A program made the translations under genes and the position numbers. From assembly GCA_965248715.1 (NCBI GenBank), contig CBDFKB010000008.1:1426001-1490000 (forward strand): a DNA stretch of 64,000 nucleotides, written 5' to 3'. Under the pieces are notes generated by a model that was not told where the DNA came from, searched no databases, and worked only from the letters and a program-made list of their open reading frames with translations. Every line of letters starts with the position of its first letter. The first letter of the stretch is position 1. Shown here one piece after another: positions 34,537-42,378 of this stretch. Source of the stretch: CBDFKB01 sp965248715 (lineage in GTDB: Bacteria; Pseudomonadota; Alphaproteobacteria; Rhizobiales; Rhizobiaceae).

Positions 34537-36360
34537 TTAGCCGAAGTAAGAAATCTTGATTTTTCTGTTCTGATCGCGCCGCTCGGTATTTTCCTGGTCA
34601 AAATCCATAACTTTGACATGCCGAACACTGTCGCCCCGCACTGGTGAGTGCGGATGCCAACCCGCGGGTTCATCTAACTTGTTTGATGTATCATTGGAGC
34701 TAGCTGCCGGTTCATTGGCTAGGTCACCTGGCTGTGGCGATGCCGTTCTTGGCGCCACATTTGAGCTGTTTCTGGCCCGCCCAAACATGCCTTCAAGTAT
34801 GCCGACCGGCTCAACCTCGTCATCAACGAATTCATCGAAAATCGAGCCGTCGCGAAATACGATCACGCGTGAGCAAAAACCAATAAACTCCTCGAGTTCG
34901 CTGGACATGTAGACAACGGAATTTCCTTCTGCCGCGTAGTCCCGCAGATAGCGGTATAAGTCCCTTTTTGTGTCGACATCGATGCCCCGGGCCGGATCGT
35001 TTAGAACCAGTATTTTTGGATGCATTGCGAACGCGCGTGCGATCATCACTTTCTGCTGATTGCCGCCACTCAGCGAGGTGATCAAATTCGACTTAGTTCC
35101 GGTCTTGATGGCTAGGCGTTCCACTTCCCAGTCGAACACATCAGAAAGTGCCAGCCAATCGATGAAACGGGCGACTGGCATTCGGGTATTGGAGCGATAT
35201 AGAGCAAAAAGCAGGTTCTCGAATATGCTCAGATTCGGCAATATCCCCTCTCGCTTGCGATCACCGGATACGAACGCAATGCCACTGCGTTTCGCATCGT
35301 CTAAATCTTTGATCGCCGAGAAGTTGCCGGAGCCATTGCTTTTTATTTCGGTGAACCCGTACGGAGCGGACGCTATTCCTGCCAGGATGCGAACAAAGTC
35401 ATCCTGCCCCTGGCCGTCAAGTCCGGTGACACCGACAATATCGCCTTTCAACAATTCAAAGTTGAGCGGCTTGCCGTCAGCCCAAACCTTCATGTTGTTG
35501 GTCTGCATGACCACTTCGCGGCTGGTCGTCTTATGCGCCACTTCGCGCGAAGTTAGCGCCTCAGCACTCTTTCCGGTCATCAGACTGAGAAGATTTTGTT
35601 CTGTTATTTCCTCTTTCGATAGAACCCCGACGTCGCGTCCATCTCGCATGACCGTCGCTCGATCACTGATACGAATGAGTTCTGCGATGCGGTGGGTTAC
35701 GATAAGCACAGCGGCACCGCGATCGCGCAGATCGCGCATCTTGGCGAACAGGCGTTCGGTTGAATCGTAGTCAAGCGCCGCCGACGATTCGTCAAGAATT
35801 AATACTTTTGGTTCTGTCAGCAGCGCCCGGGCGATGGTAATCCAAGATTTTGTGCTGAGCGGCAGACCACCGGCCGGCTGCAAAGGATCGACGTCCTCGC
35901 CAGCCAATTCCAGCATCATCAGCCGCGCTTTATCGACCTTTTCGCGCCAAGACATTGCCTTAACCCAGAAACCGTCGGCGCCGGTGAACAGATTGTCCAC
36001 CACACTGGCTTCATCGGCGATCATCACTTCCTGAAAAACCGTCGCAATGCCGAGTTCTCGCGCTTCAACCGGCGATGTCGGATGGTGATCAAGTATGGAT
36101 ACCCTGCCAGAATCCAATGGCAACACACCCGATAAGACCTTGGCGAGGGTGCTTTTCCCGCAACCATTTCCTCCGACGATCGCGTGGATCTCGCCGAAGC
36201 GGGCAGAAAACGAACAATCATCTAACGCTTTTGTTACGTCGAACGATTTACGTGCATTCTTTACATAAAGTTCGCCAGTGAACATCTGCACCGCCGCCGA
36301 CTGGTTGTCGGCGGCGGTGTTGTTTCCTAACGGCGATACGGTTTCACTTGGCACGTTCAT
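34537..36360 (-). CDS. sugar-type ABC transporter ATPase (two cassettes) with shared C-terminal tail
   Basis: A 607-residue RbsA/MglA-like protein with two fused ATPase domains; typical length is about 500. The first cassette has Walker A GGNGCGKSTL and Walker B VLILDESSAALD. Its signature region is degenerate (PLSTKSWITIARALL). The second has the usual degenerate Walker A (GLDGQGQDDF) but a good signature LSGGNQQKVMIARAF and LVLNDPARGIDVD. After the ATPase core (ending near residue 515) there is a linker of about 65 Pro/Ser/Asn-rich residues, then a tail at 579-607: HVKVMDFDQEN...RKIKISYFG. It energises the two permeases downstream. Confidence 0.92.
   Translation of the reverse strand: MNVPSETVSPLGNNTAADNQSAAVQMFTGELYVKNARKSFDVTKALDDCSFSARFGEIHAIVGGNGCGKSTLAKVLSGVLPLDSGRVSILDHHPTSPVEARELGIATVFQEVMIADEASVVDNLFTGADGFWVKAMSWREKVDKARLMMLELAGEDVDPLQPAGGLPLSTKSWITIARALLTEPKVLILDESSAALDYDSTERLFAKMRDLRDRGAAVLIVTHRIAELIRISDRATVMRDGRDVGVLSKEEITEQNLLSLMTGKSAEALTSREVAHKTTSREVVMQTNNMKVWADGKPLNFELLKGDIVGVTGLDGQGQDDFVRILAGIASAPYGFTEIKSNGSGNFSAIKDLDDAKRSGIAFVSGDRKREGILPNLSIFENLLFALYRSNTRMPVARFIDWLALSDVFDWEVERLAIKTGTKSNLITSLSGGNQQKVMIARAFAMHPKILVLNDPARGIDVDTKRDLYRYLRDYAAEGNSVVYMSSELEEFIGFCSRVIVFRDGSIFDEFVDDEVEPVGILEGMFGRARNSSNVAPRTASPQPGDLANEPAASSNDTSNKLDEPAGWHPHSPVRGDSVRHVKVMDFDQENTERRDQNRKIKISYFG
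34540..34626 (-). other. VMDFD...IKISYF tail, copy 3 (ABC ATPase)
   Basis: Codes for the last 29 residues of the ATPase: V-R-H-V-K-V-M-D-F-D, a charged Glu/Arg/Asn spacer, then K-I-K-I-S-Y-F-G. Aligns end to end with copies 1 and 2. The body of the protein is unrelated to HyuB and to the repeat protein. Confidence 0.7.
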
Positions 36361-36396
36361 TATCCAACCTTGGACGTATTGGTCAGTTCTTTGTGC

Positions 36397-37575
36397 CTAG
36401 TGACTTGCTGGATCGTAACTTTCCGGATTGGTCGGATTGTCAAAAAACTGATCCAGATAGTCGGTACCACCCCATGCGTCGATACCGACATGCAGCCAGT
36501 CGGTTGAATTGCGATCGCAATTTTCATCCAACACGGCCTTAATGTCATCGAATGACGATGTGACAGTCGGCACCAGGATTGATTGGATCTTCGGTCCCTG
36601 GCCCTGCATGGTCCGCATCATAATGTTCCAGCCAAGTTCAATGTCGTCACCCGGCGGCCAGGTTTGGATCGCTGCGCTGATGTAGTCTGGATTGTTGCGC
36701 CAGTAACAAAGCGCACCCAACTCCCCACCAATTGAAATCGGTGGAAGATCGCGTCCTGACTGCAGCAAAGCCTGCAGGACACCGGTTTCGCCAGACGATT
36801 GAACCGCGATACCGTCCAACTGCTGCGGGTGGGTCGCCAGCCATTTTTGAGTTTCGGCTTGTCCGACCTGCGAGGTCCACATGTGGGCAATGTTGCCGAC
36901 GAGTTTGATGTCTGGCGATTGTTTGAGACCATCCAGAACACCCGCATTTTGCGAATCCGACGCCGATGATCCCGGAATACCTTCGATTACGAGGACATTG
37001 CCTTTTTCACCGACTTCATTCGCCATCCAGCGGCCAATTTCATAGCCTGCCTGATGATAATTGACCGAGGAATTCATCGCATACTCGGACGTGACATAAC
37101 CTGTAAATGAGAATGTCGGCACGCCCTGATCATAGGCGTACTTGATTGTCTGGTTGAGCGCAGTGGGATTTGAGCAACATATGATGATTGCGTCCACTCC
37201 CTGGTCAACCAATTGGCGCATCTGTTGGATCTGCAAAGAATCCCGCAAATTTGACTGGGTTATGATGATGTCTTTGATCAAACCCAACTCCTGCCATTTC
37301 GGCAGAACTTCACTCAAAAGCCGCTTCATTGCACCTTTACGCCAAGTGTTACCGGCGTAGGTGCTTGCATAGCCGATCGTCCAAGGCGGCTTCCGCGGGC
37401 TTTTCCAATTCCGATAGATGCTGACACCAAGAGGTTGTGCCGGATCCATCAGATCGGGATTGTAGACTTTCCCACGAGTTTCTTCGGAAATTTCGTCAAG
37501 GCCCTCCGCAGCAGCAGATAATGGCCACATCAGCGAGCAAGCCACCACGGCTACCGCACTTCCCATCCATTTCAT
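36397..37575 (-). CDS. periplasmic sugar-type ABC substrate-binding protein
   Basis: A 392-residue periplasmic binding protein of the RbsB-like (Peripla_BP_4) class. A signal peptide is clear (AVVACSLMWPLSAAAEG). The mature part has TIGYASTYAGNTWRKGAMKRL, GVDAIIICCSNPTALNQTI, EKGNVLVIEGIPGSSASDSQNAG and LDGIAVQSSGETGVLQAL, all class hallmarks. First gene of the long operon; the ATPase follows after 36 bp. The ligand is not evident; the operon context suggests a small nitrogenous compound rather than a sugar. Confidence 0.88.
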   Translation of the reverse strand: MKWMGSAVAVVACSLMWPLSAAAEGLDEISEETRGKVYNPDLMDPAQPLGVSIYRNWKSPRKPPWTIGYASTYAGNTWRKGAMKRLLSEVLPKWQELGLIKDIIITQSNLRDSLQIQQMRQLVDQGVDAIIICCSNPTALNQTIKYAYDQGVPTFSFTGYVTSEYAMNSSVNYHQAGYEIGRWMANEVGEKGNVLVIEGIPGSSASDSQNAGVLDGLKQSPDIKLVGNIAHMWTSQVGQAETQKWLATHPQQLDGIAVQSSGETGVLQALLQSGRDLPPISIGGELGALCYWRNNPDYISAAIQTWPPGDDIELGWNIMMRTMQGQGPKIQSILVPTVTSSFDDIKAVLDENCDRNSTDWLHVGIDAWGGTDYLDQFFDNPTNPESYDPASH

Positions 37576-37595
37576 ATAATTTCTCCCGAGTCATT

Positions 37596-37799
37596 TGGCA
37601 CCATGCCATTTTTGACTTGACCACATTGAGTAAATTCGCCCTCGAAAATTCATGCCGAATTCGAGCGTTATAGCCCGCAAACGCCACTGAAGGTACGAAA
37701 ATATGGCCAATTGGCATAATTTAGAGCTTTGGAACCCGAGTCAACCCCTTGAATTGATGGATACTCGGTTAATCGCACACAAAATAGTGCCATATGGCA
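37596..37799. promoter_or_regulatory. operon upstream region with three TGCCA/TGGCA palindromes
   Basis: Upstream of the first operon gene lie three related dyads: TGGCA-CCA-TGCCA (37596-37608), GCCAATTGGC (37706-37715) and the perfect 12-mer TGCCATATGGCA (37788-37799). Similar sites occur in the regulator intergenic region (GCCAATTTGGC at 42066). They are candidate operators for the response regulator. I could not find a convincing -35/-10 pair on the minus strand here. Confidence 0.45.
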
Positions 37800-37819
37800 T
37801 AAGATTTTTGCTCAGCCGC

Positions 37820-37924
37820 TAGAGCGTGCCGCCCAAAAGTGGGCGCCGGTTTTGGGAAAAATGACACGCAAAACAAAAAGATAGCGCGACGAAGCTATTC
37901 CAACGCTTCGTGACAAGCGCTAGA
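37820..37924 (+). repeat. CTAG-bounded 105-bp dispersed repeat, copy A
   Basis: Begins and ends with CTAG. Internal parts shared by all copies are GCCCAAAAGTGGG, a GGTTTTGGGAAAAATGACACG block, TAGCGCGACGAAGCTA and AACGCTTCGTGACAAGCGC. CCCAAAA...TTTTGGG and TAGC...GCTA can form hairpins. Three more copies are at 46392, 50204 and 58894. It sits in the leader region upstream of the long operon. Confidence 0.8.
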
Positions 37925-38058
37925 GATACAATGTCAAAGGCGTTGGCAAAAGCGCTCCCACACAAACAGGAGAAATCGCCCCGAACCGTCGACGTGGCGG
38001 GCTTGGTGCCGCGCGCAATTTGCATGTTAAGAAAGGTCAAATAAATTAGTATGCAGGT

Positions 38059-38201
38059 GAGTACCTCCAAAAACCCTCAATTTTGTTGGGCTGAGGGTGA
38101 TTTTGAAATTTTGAGTACCGGATAATATATTGAAATATTTGAGGAACGAAAAAACGAAAAATTGCTCCCAGGACCCAAAAGAATGGTTTTTGGAGGTGCT
38201 C
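38059..38201. repeat. 143-bp inverted-repeat element
   Basis: GAGTACCTCCAAAAACC (38059-38075) and GGTTTTTGGAGGTGCTC (38185-38201) are inverted repeats matching at 16 of 17 positions, around AT-rich DNA. No coding capacity. It lies just after the stop of the hybrid kinase gene. Could be a small mobile-element relic or a long stem-loop terminator. Confidence 0.5.
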
Positions 38202-38248
38202 AGGTGTTTGCTCGTTTGGGCGCCATAGGCGCGTGACGCGGTTCGTCT

Positions 38249-40345
38249 TCAACCCACCCTCACATCCGGCATGATTTTCGCAATGCGCGGAACGCCCTTT
38301 TGCCCAGAGACATTCTTTCGATGCTGGATCACCAGATGGATCATTAAGCTTCGCAATTTAGCAGGGCGGACCGGCTTTTTTAGAATTCTAAATCCATGTT
38401 CAGACATGACGTTGTGGCGCCCGGTTTCGATGTCACCGGTGATCAACAACGATGGAACCGGGTCACCAATTAACAGCTGAACTTTGGTAATCGCATCCAC
38501 GCCATCCGATCCGCCGGGCAATCGAAAGTCTGCAATGATGAAATCCGGTTTATGTTCTGCGTTGGCAACCACCTCGACTGCCTCTTCCGTCGAACTGGCG
38601 GACATTGTATTAAGGCCCCATGTCTGCAGTAGATTGCAGGTTGCATGCAGTACCGTTGCTTCATCCTCAACGACGAGCACGCGAATGCCTTTTAGCTTTC
38701 CAACAGGCGCAAACTCATCTTGTTGCACAGAAATTGCATCGTGAATCTGGTTACCAAGTTTGACGTTAACTGAGAAACAGGACCCTTTTCCCATTGCAGA
38801 GCGATGCTCTACCCGATGCGACAAGCATGCGGCCAGACGGCGAACAATAGCAAGGCCAAGTCCCAGACCCTGACCCCGATCCCGTTCTTTGTTGGCGAGT
38901 TGATGAAACTCGTCGTAGATCGCCTCAGACTGTTCTTCGGGAATCCCGGGTCCAGTGTCCCATACCTGTAAATAGACCCGATCGCCGCTGCGGCGACACC
39001 CGATTAGCACCTTGCCGCTCAAGGTGTGCCGGACCGCATTAGACACCAAGTTTTGAAGAATGCGTTCTAGTAGTATTGGGTCGCTGTGAACAATGAGGCT
39101 TGAAGGCACAACACGGCAATCTAGACCTTTGCCCTGTGCCAAGGTGACGAAGGAACGCGCGACCCGTCGCAAAACTTCCTGTATGGGGAAATTCTCGAAG
39201 TGCGGCTGGACATCTCCAGCTTCCAGCTGAGAAACATCCAGCAAAGCGTTCAACAGTCGGCCAGATGACACGGAAACGGCGTCGATGTTGTAGAGTATAC
39301 TCAGCTGTTCACGATCCTTAATCCGATCCCTCAAAGCCGCAATAAACAACTGCATAGCATGCATCGGTTGGCGTAGATCATGACTTGCCGCTGCCAAAAA
39401 CTGTGACTTTGCTGTGTTCGCACGCTCCGCGTCTTCGATCGCCCGCTCCAGGGCTTTGCGCTGATCCCAAATGACATGTTTCAAATTGTTGAAACTTTGC
39501 GCGACTACGCCGAGTTCATCCCCCCGGGCCATGATCAATTTTTCTTGGCTTGAATCTTCTCGCTCGTGCGACGGGTCAAACGTATTGATCGTGTCAGTTA
39601 GAACGTGAAATGGCTTAGTAATATTCTTCTTAACAACAAAAAAGAATATAATTATAACAATGCATATTGTAAACGTTGAAGATCCTATGGTAAAATATCG
39701 TGCTTTATATTCTATTTCATTGGCAAAACTTACAGATTCTTGCTTTAATGCAACGAGAATCACCAATAAACGGTCTAATTCGGAATTCAATTGCTTATCA
39801 CTCTGTTCAGCTTGGCCAATGGTCTCCTTTCCCATCAGGTATGATCCAAATTCGATATGAAGAAGAAGTTTTTCTACTTTTTCGTTGTATTTTTTGCTTG
39901 AGTTTCTGATCACGTCAAGCTGCGCAAGTACTTTGTCTCGATATTGTTGATTGGCATTGGAGTTGTCGGCTTCCGCATAAATGGAGCTGTTGATGAGCGC
40001 CTCGGCGCTCTCGATCTCGTTTTGGATCTGGATATGTTTCAACGTGTAACGGGCCCGCTCTTTGACATATTTTGCCTCGGTATCCTTGTCATACACAACA
40101 CGGTCGCCAATATATGTGATCTCCTTCAGGCTTAATCGCATATCCTGGATATGTTGGCGGACCGCCTCGGTTGCAGAAAACAGCGGCAGATACAGATCTG
40201 ACATGCGCCTGACTTCGGTGCCCAGAAAAGAGATCTGAGAAATCGCAATCGCAGTGATCAGCGTATAGGAGAAGATTTCGACAAAAATGACGGTCATCAC
40301 CTTCTGTCCAACTGTCATCTTGTTGATGATTTTGGAGAAGTTCAT
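38249..40345 (-). CDS. hybrid sensor histidine kinase
   Basis: A 698-residue membrane kinase. Helix 1 (about 14-42) and helix 2 (about 217-239) flank a mostly helical periplasmic domain of about 175 residues. A HAMP-like linker follows, then HisKA with AAASHDLRQPMHAM (His322), a HATPase domain (NLVSNAVRHTLSGKV; WDTGPGIPEE; GQGLGLGLAIVRRL), and a C-terminal receiver with VLVVEDEATVLHA, ADFRLPGGSDG (phospho-Asp) and a final KKPVRPAKL lysine. It follows the amide-type binding protein by 35 bp on the same strand, and a response regulator diverges upstream. It probably senses the liganded binding protein. Confidence 0.9.
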   Translation of the reverse strand: MNFSKIINKMTVGQKVMTVIFVEIFSYTLITAIAISQISFLGTEVRRMSDLYLPLFSATEAVRQHIQDMRLSLKEITYIGDRVVYDKDTEAKYVKERARYTLKHIQIQNEIESAEALINSSIYAEADNSNANQQYRDKVLAQLDVIRNSSKKYNEKVEKLLLHIEFGSYLMGKETIGQAEQSDKQLNSELDRLLVILVALKQESVSFANEIEYKARYFTIGSSTFTICIVIIIFFFVVKKNITKPFHVLTDTINTFDPSHEREDSSQEKLIMARGDELGVVAQSFNNLKHVIWDQRKALERAIEDAERANTAKSQFLAAASHDLRQPMHAMQLFIAALRDRIKDREQLSILYNIDAVSVSSGRLLNALLDVSQLEAGDVQPHFENFPIQEVLRRVARSFVTLAQGKGLDCRVVPSSLIVHSDPILLERILQNLVSNAVRHTLSGKVLIGCRRSGDRVYLQVWDTGPGIPEEQSEAIYDEFHQLANKERDRGQGLGLGLAIVRRLAACLSHRVEHRSAMGKGSCFSVNVKLGNQIHDAISVQQDEFAPVGKLKGIRVLVVEDEATVLHATCNLLQTWGLNTMSASSTEEAVEVVANAEHKPDFIIADFRLPGGSDGVDAITKVQLLIGDPVPSLLITGDIETGRHNVMSEHGFRILKKPVRPAKLRSLMIHLVIQHRKNVSGQKGVPRIAKIMPDVRVG

Positions 40346-40380
40346 TTTATCGCTTTCTCAATTGCGCCGTCGCCTTGAGA

Positions 40381-41715
40381 TCAAGACGCCGATCTGACGA
40401 TTTGTCCGTGTGGCAGATGAAGCCCATTGAACTTGCACCTGCCACGACTTGGATATAGGGCGAACGGCTGTGGCCGCACCGCCGTTTCGCGCTGGTAGAG
40501 AATATCAACCTGGCCTTGCGCGTTGAACCGTCCGATTTTCGGTGTCAACCAGCTGTTGAAGTTATCGCGATCAATGCGTACAGCGCCCTCCGGCGCCTCA
40601 GCCGACGACAGAGCGACGCCGCCACACCCATCTCTGACCGCCTTCGGATTGAGCGCCATCGCACCATTGGCGGCGACCACACGCTCCACCGATTTCTTGA
40701 AGTAAAGGAACGAAAGATATGTCTCTTCCATGTTGAAGTGGGTAACTCCGCTCTTGCCATGGGGAGAATCCAGAAAGTCTCCGATGAATTGGCGATTGCA
40801 ATCGGACGCAATGCTCTGAAAATAGGGCGCAGAGACAAAGTGGCCTTCAGCTAGGTGGCGCCCCATCAAATTCGCTTCCAACTCTGACGTCGTAAGTGAC
40901 GCGGTTGGCAATTTTTCGGGCGAGAACCCGGCTTCCGCATAGGCCTTGCGAAATAAAATGTCCGATCCACCAACCACCGTTGATAGGACCCAGTCGGGGC
41001 GTTTCGATCGTATCTGTGACAGGGCTCTTGAAAAATCTCCTTTACCAGCCGGAACATAGGTCTCACCGGCAACCTCGCCGCCGATATCGATGAGCAAATG
41101 CTTGGCGTATCGATGCGACTCTTGGGAGCGAACATTGTTCGATCCGACGAAATAAGCCCGCATCCCGAATTTCCGGCACATGAATGGAACGAGATCGAAC
41201 AAATGCTGATTTGCCACCGGGCCGGTGCAGACAATCCGCTGCCAACACTCGCGGCCTGGATACGATGCCGGATAAAACAGCAGCCCCTCGTTGAGTTCAA
41301 CCAAGGGCATGATCGCGCGGCGGCTGGCGGAGGTGTAACCGCCGAAAATAGCGAGCACTTGCGCTTGCTTCATCAAGTGCAACGCACCCTCGCGATAAGC
41401 CTTGATGTCTGACTTTGCATCAATGATGACCGGATCTATCTTTAGCCCAGCTACGCCGCCCTGACGATTGACTTTATCGACCCAGAACAAGGCGACGTCG
41501 TGGGATGCGCGTTCAATCACCGACAAATCTCCGGTCAGCGACCACAACAACCCGATTTTCAATTTCCCCGAATTGTCTAGCCATTGTGATTTATGAGGTT
41601 TTGCAATGGATACGGCGCGAATTATCGTCGGAAACCCAGCCACGGCAGTAGATGCAGCGGCGCCAAACACAAATCGACGTCTATTTGCAAATTTACTCAT
41701 ATAGCAACAGCTCAA
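40381..41715 (-). CDS. amide/urea-type periplasmic binding protein (sensor partner)
   Basis: A 444-residue periplasmic protein of the Peripla_BP_5/6 amide-urea class (UrtA, FmdD, AmiC). The N-terminus has a twin-arginine-like ANRRRFVFGAAASTAVAGF signal. The mature part reads KIGLLWSLTGDLSVIERAS, VLAIFGGYTSASRRAIMPLVE, then LFYPASYPGRECWQRIVCTG, matching the ligand-pocket region of UrtA-like proteins. No branched-chain-type permeases or ATPases accompany it; the next gene is a histidine kinase. I infer a ligand-detecting accessory protein for that kinase. ATG 41715 or the fifth-codon Met 41700 may start it. Confidence 0.82.
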   Translation of the reverse strand: MSCCYMSKFANRRRFVFGAAASTAVAGFPTIIRAVSIAKPHKSQWLDNSGKLKIGLLWSLTGDLSVIERASHDVALFWVDKVNRQGGVAGLKIDPVIIDAKSDIKAYREGALHLMKQAQVLAIFGGYTSASRRAIMPLVELNEGLLFYPASYPGRECWQRIVCTGPVANQHLFDLVPFMCRKFGMRAYFVGSNNVRSQESHRYAKHLLIDIGGEVAGETYVPAGKGDFSRALSQIRSKRPDWVLSTVVGGSDILFRKAYAEAGFSPEKLPTASLTTSELEANLMGRHLAEGHFVSAPYFQSIASDCNRQFIGDFLDSPHGKSGVTHFNMEETYLSFLYFKKSVERVVAANGAMALNPKAVRDGCGGVALSSAEAPEGAVRIDRDNFNSWLTPKIGRFNAQGQVDILYQRETAVRPQPFALYPSRGRCKFNGLHLPHGQIVRSAS

Positions 41716-41880
41716 TTAGTAATGCGATCATCCCTGTTGGCTGGGACACATTCTTCGTCCTTAGCGCACCTTTGAATCTGAAGTTCGTTCTGAGGTTGCA
41801 AAATAGTGCGACGAACTTCAGACTAGGGGCACCAGTGGAATGAATTTGACATTTGGCACCCATTTACAGCTTCGTCGTTT

Positions 41881-41908
41881 GTCAAATGTCAAATGTCAAA
41901 TGTCAAAT
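41881..41908 (+). repeat. four tandem GTCAAAT heptamers
   Basis: Four perfect head-to-tail copies of GTCAAAT, with an inverted copy (ATTTGAC) at 41844-41850. They lie between the divergent binding-protein and response-regulator genes, so could be binding sites or a slippage-prone tract. Confidence 0.7.
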
Positions 41909-41937
41909 TTAAAAATTCCACTAGATTCAATATCTTG

Positions 41938-42014
41938 CTAGTGGTTCTTTTGTTGCCAAGATTTGCAAACCACAGTATTGCAACGGGACGCAAATGTTGC
42001 AATCGAACCACTAG
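41938..42014. repeat. 77-bp inverted-repeat element (CTAGTGGTTC ends)
   Basis: Bounded by CTAGTGGTTC (41938-41947) and GAACCACTAG (42005-42014), a perfect 10-bp inverted repeat. A related truncated copy is at 57581-57635, sharing GCAACGGGACGCAAATGTT and the GAACCACTAG end. Looks like a miniature mobile element. Confidence 0.65.
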
Positions 42015-42065
42015 ATACCAGCGATACTCCATTTGCCTGTTCTACGAAAACACTGCCCCAAATGG

Positions 42066-42076
42066 GCCAATTTGGC
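42066..42076. promoter_or_regulatory. GCCAATTTGGC palindrome
   Basis: Odd palindrome GCCAA-T-TTGGC followed by ATAT, near-identical to GCCAATTGGC at 37706 in front of the long operon. Candidate shared operator. Confidence 0.4.
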
Positions 42077-42290
42077 ATATCCGGGACATAAGCATAAGCG
42101 TTTTGGCCGTAGACATAAACCCGGCACGCTGCCGACCTGCCAAACGGCCTATTGAGAACAAGGGATTTTCTCGAATCAATGCGCCCGAACATTACACTGT
42201 GTGGATCGGAACCATTGACTTGCCCTTGCCATGAGCTGTACCAAATTGTTTAATATGTGACTATTTGGACTATTGCTGATCGGTCGCTGA

Positions 42291-42320
42291 TTGACATCTA
42301 CTAGTGCCAAATAGTATACT
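42291..42320 (+). promoter_or_regulatory. near-consensus sigma-70 promoter for the response regulator
   Basis: TTGACA (42291-42296), 18-bp spacer, TATACT (42315-42320), ending 58 bp before the ATG at 42379. The spacer contains CTAGTGCCAAATAG, whose TAGTGCCA matches the sequence at the 37788 palindrome, so an operator may overlap the promoter and allow autoregulation. Confidence 0.7.
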
Positions 42321-42378
42321 TAAAGTTGTATGACGCGTTTGATAAATTCCTCCAGGTAGTAAGTTCTGCGATCGCAAA

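Noticed and set aside
40381..41715. Start of a urea ABC transporter operon (urtABCDE)
   Set aside because: The next gene is a histidine kinase; no urtB-E-like permease or ATPase follows.
41881..41908. Tandem heptamers considered as a CRISPR or replication iteron array
   Set aside because: Units are only 7 bp with no spacers, and there is no replication initiator or cas gene nearby.
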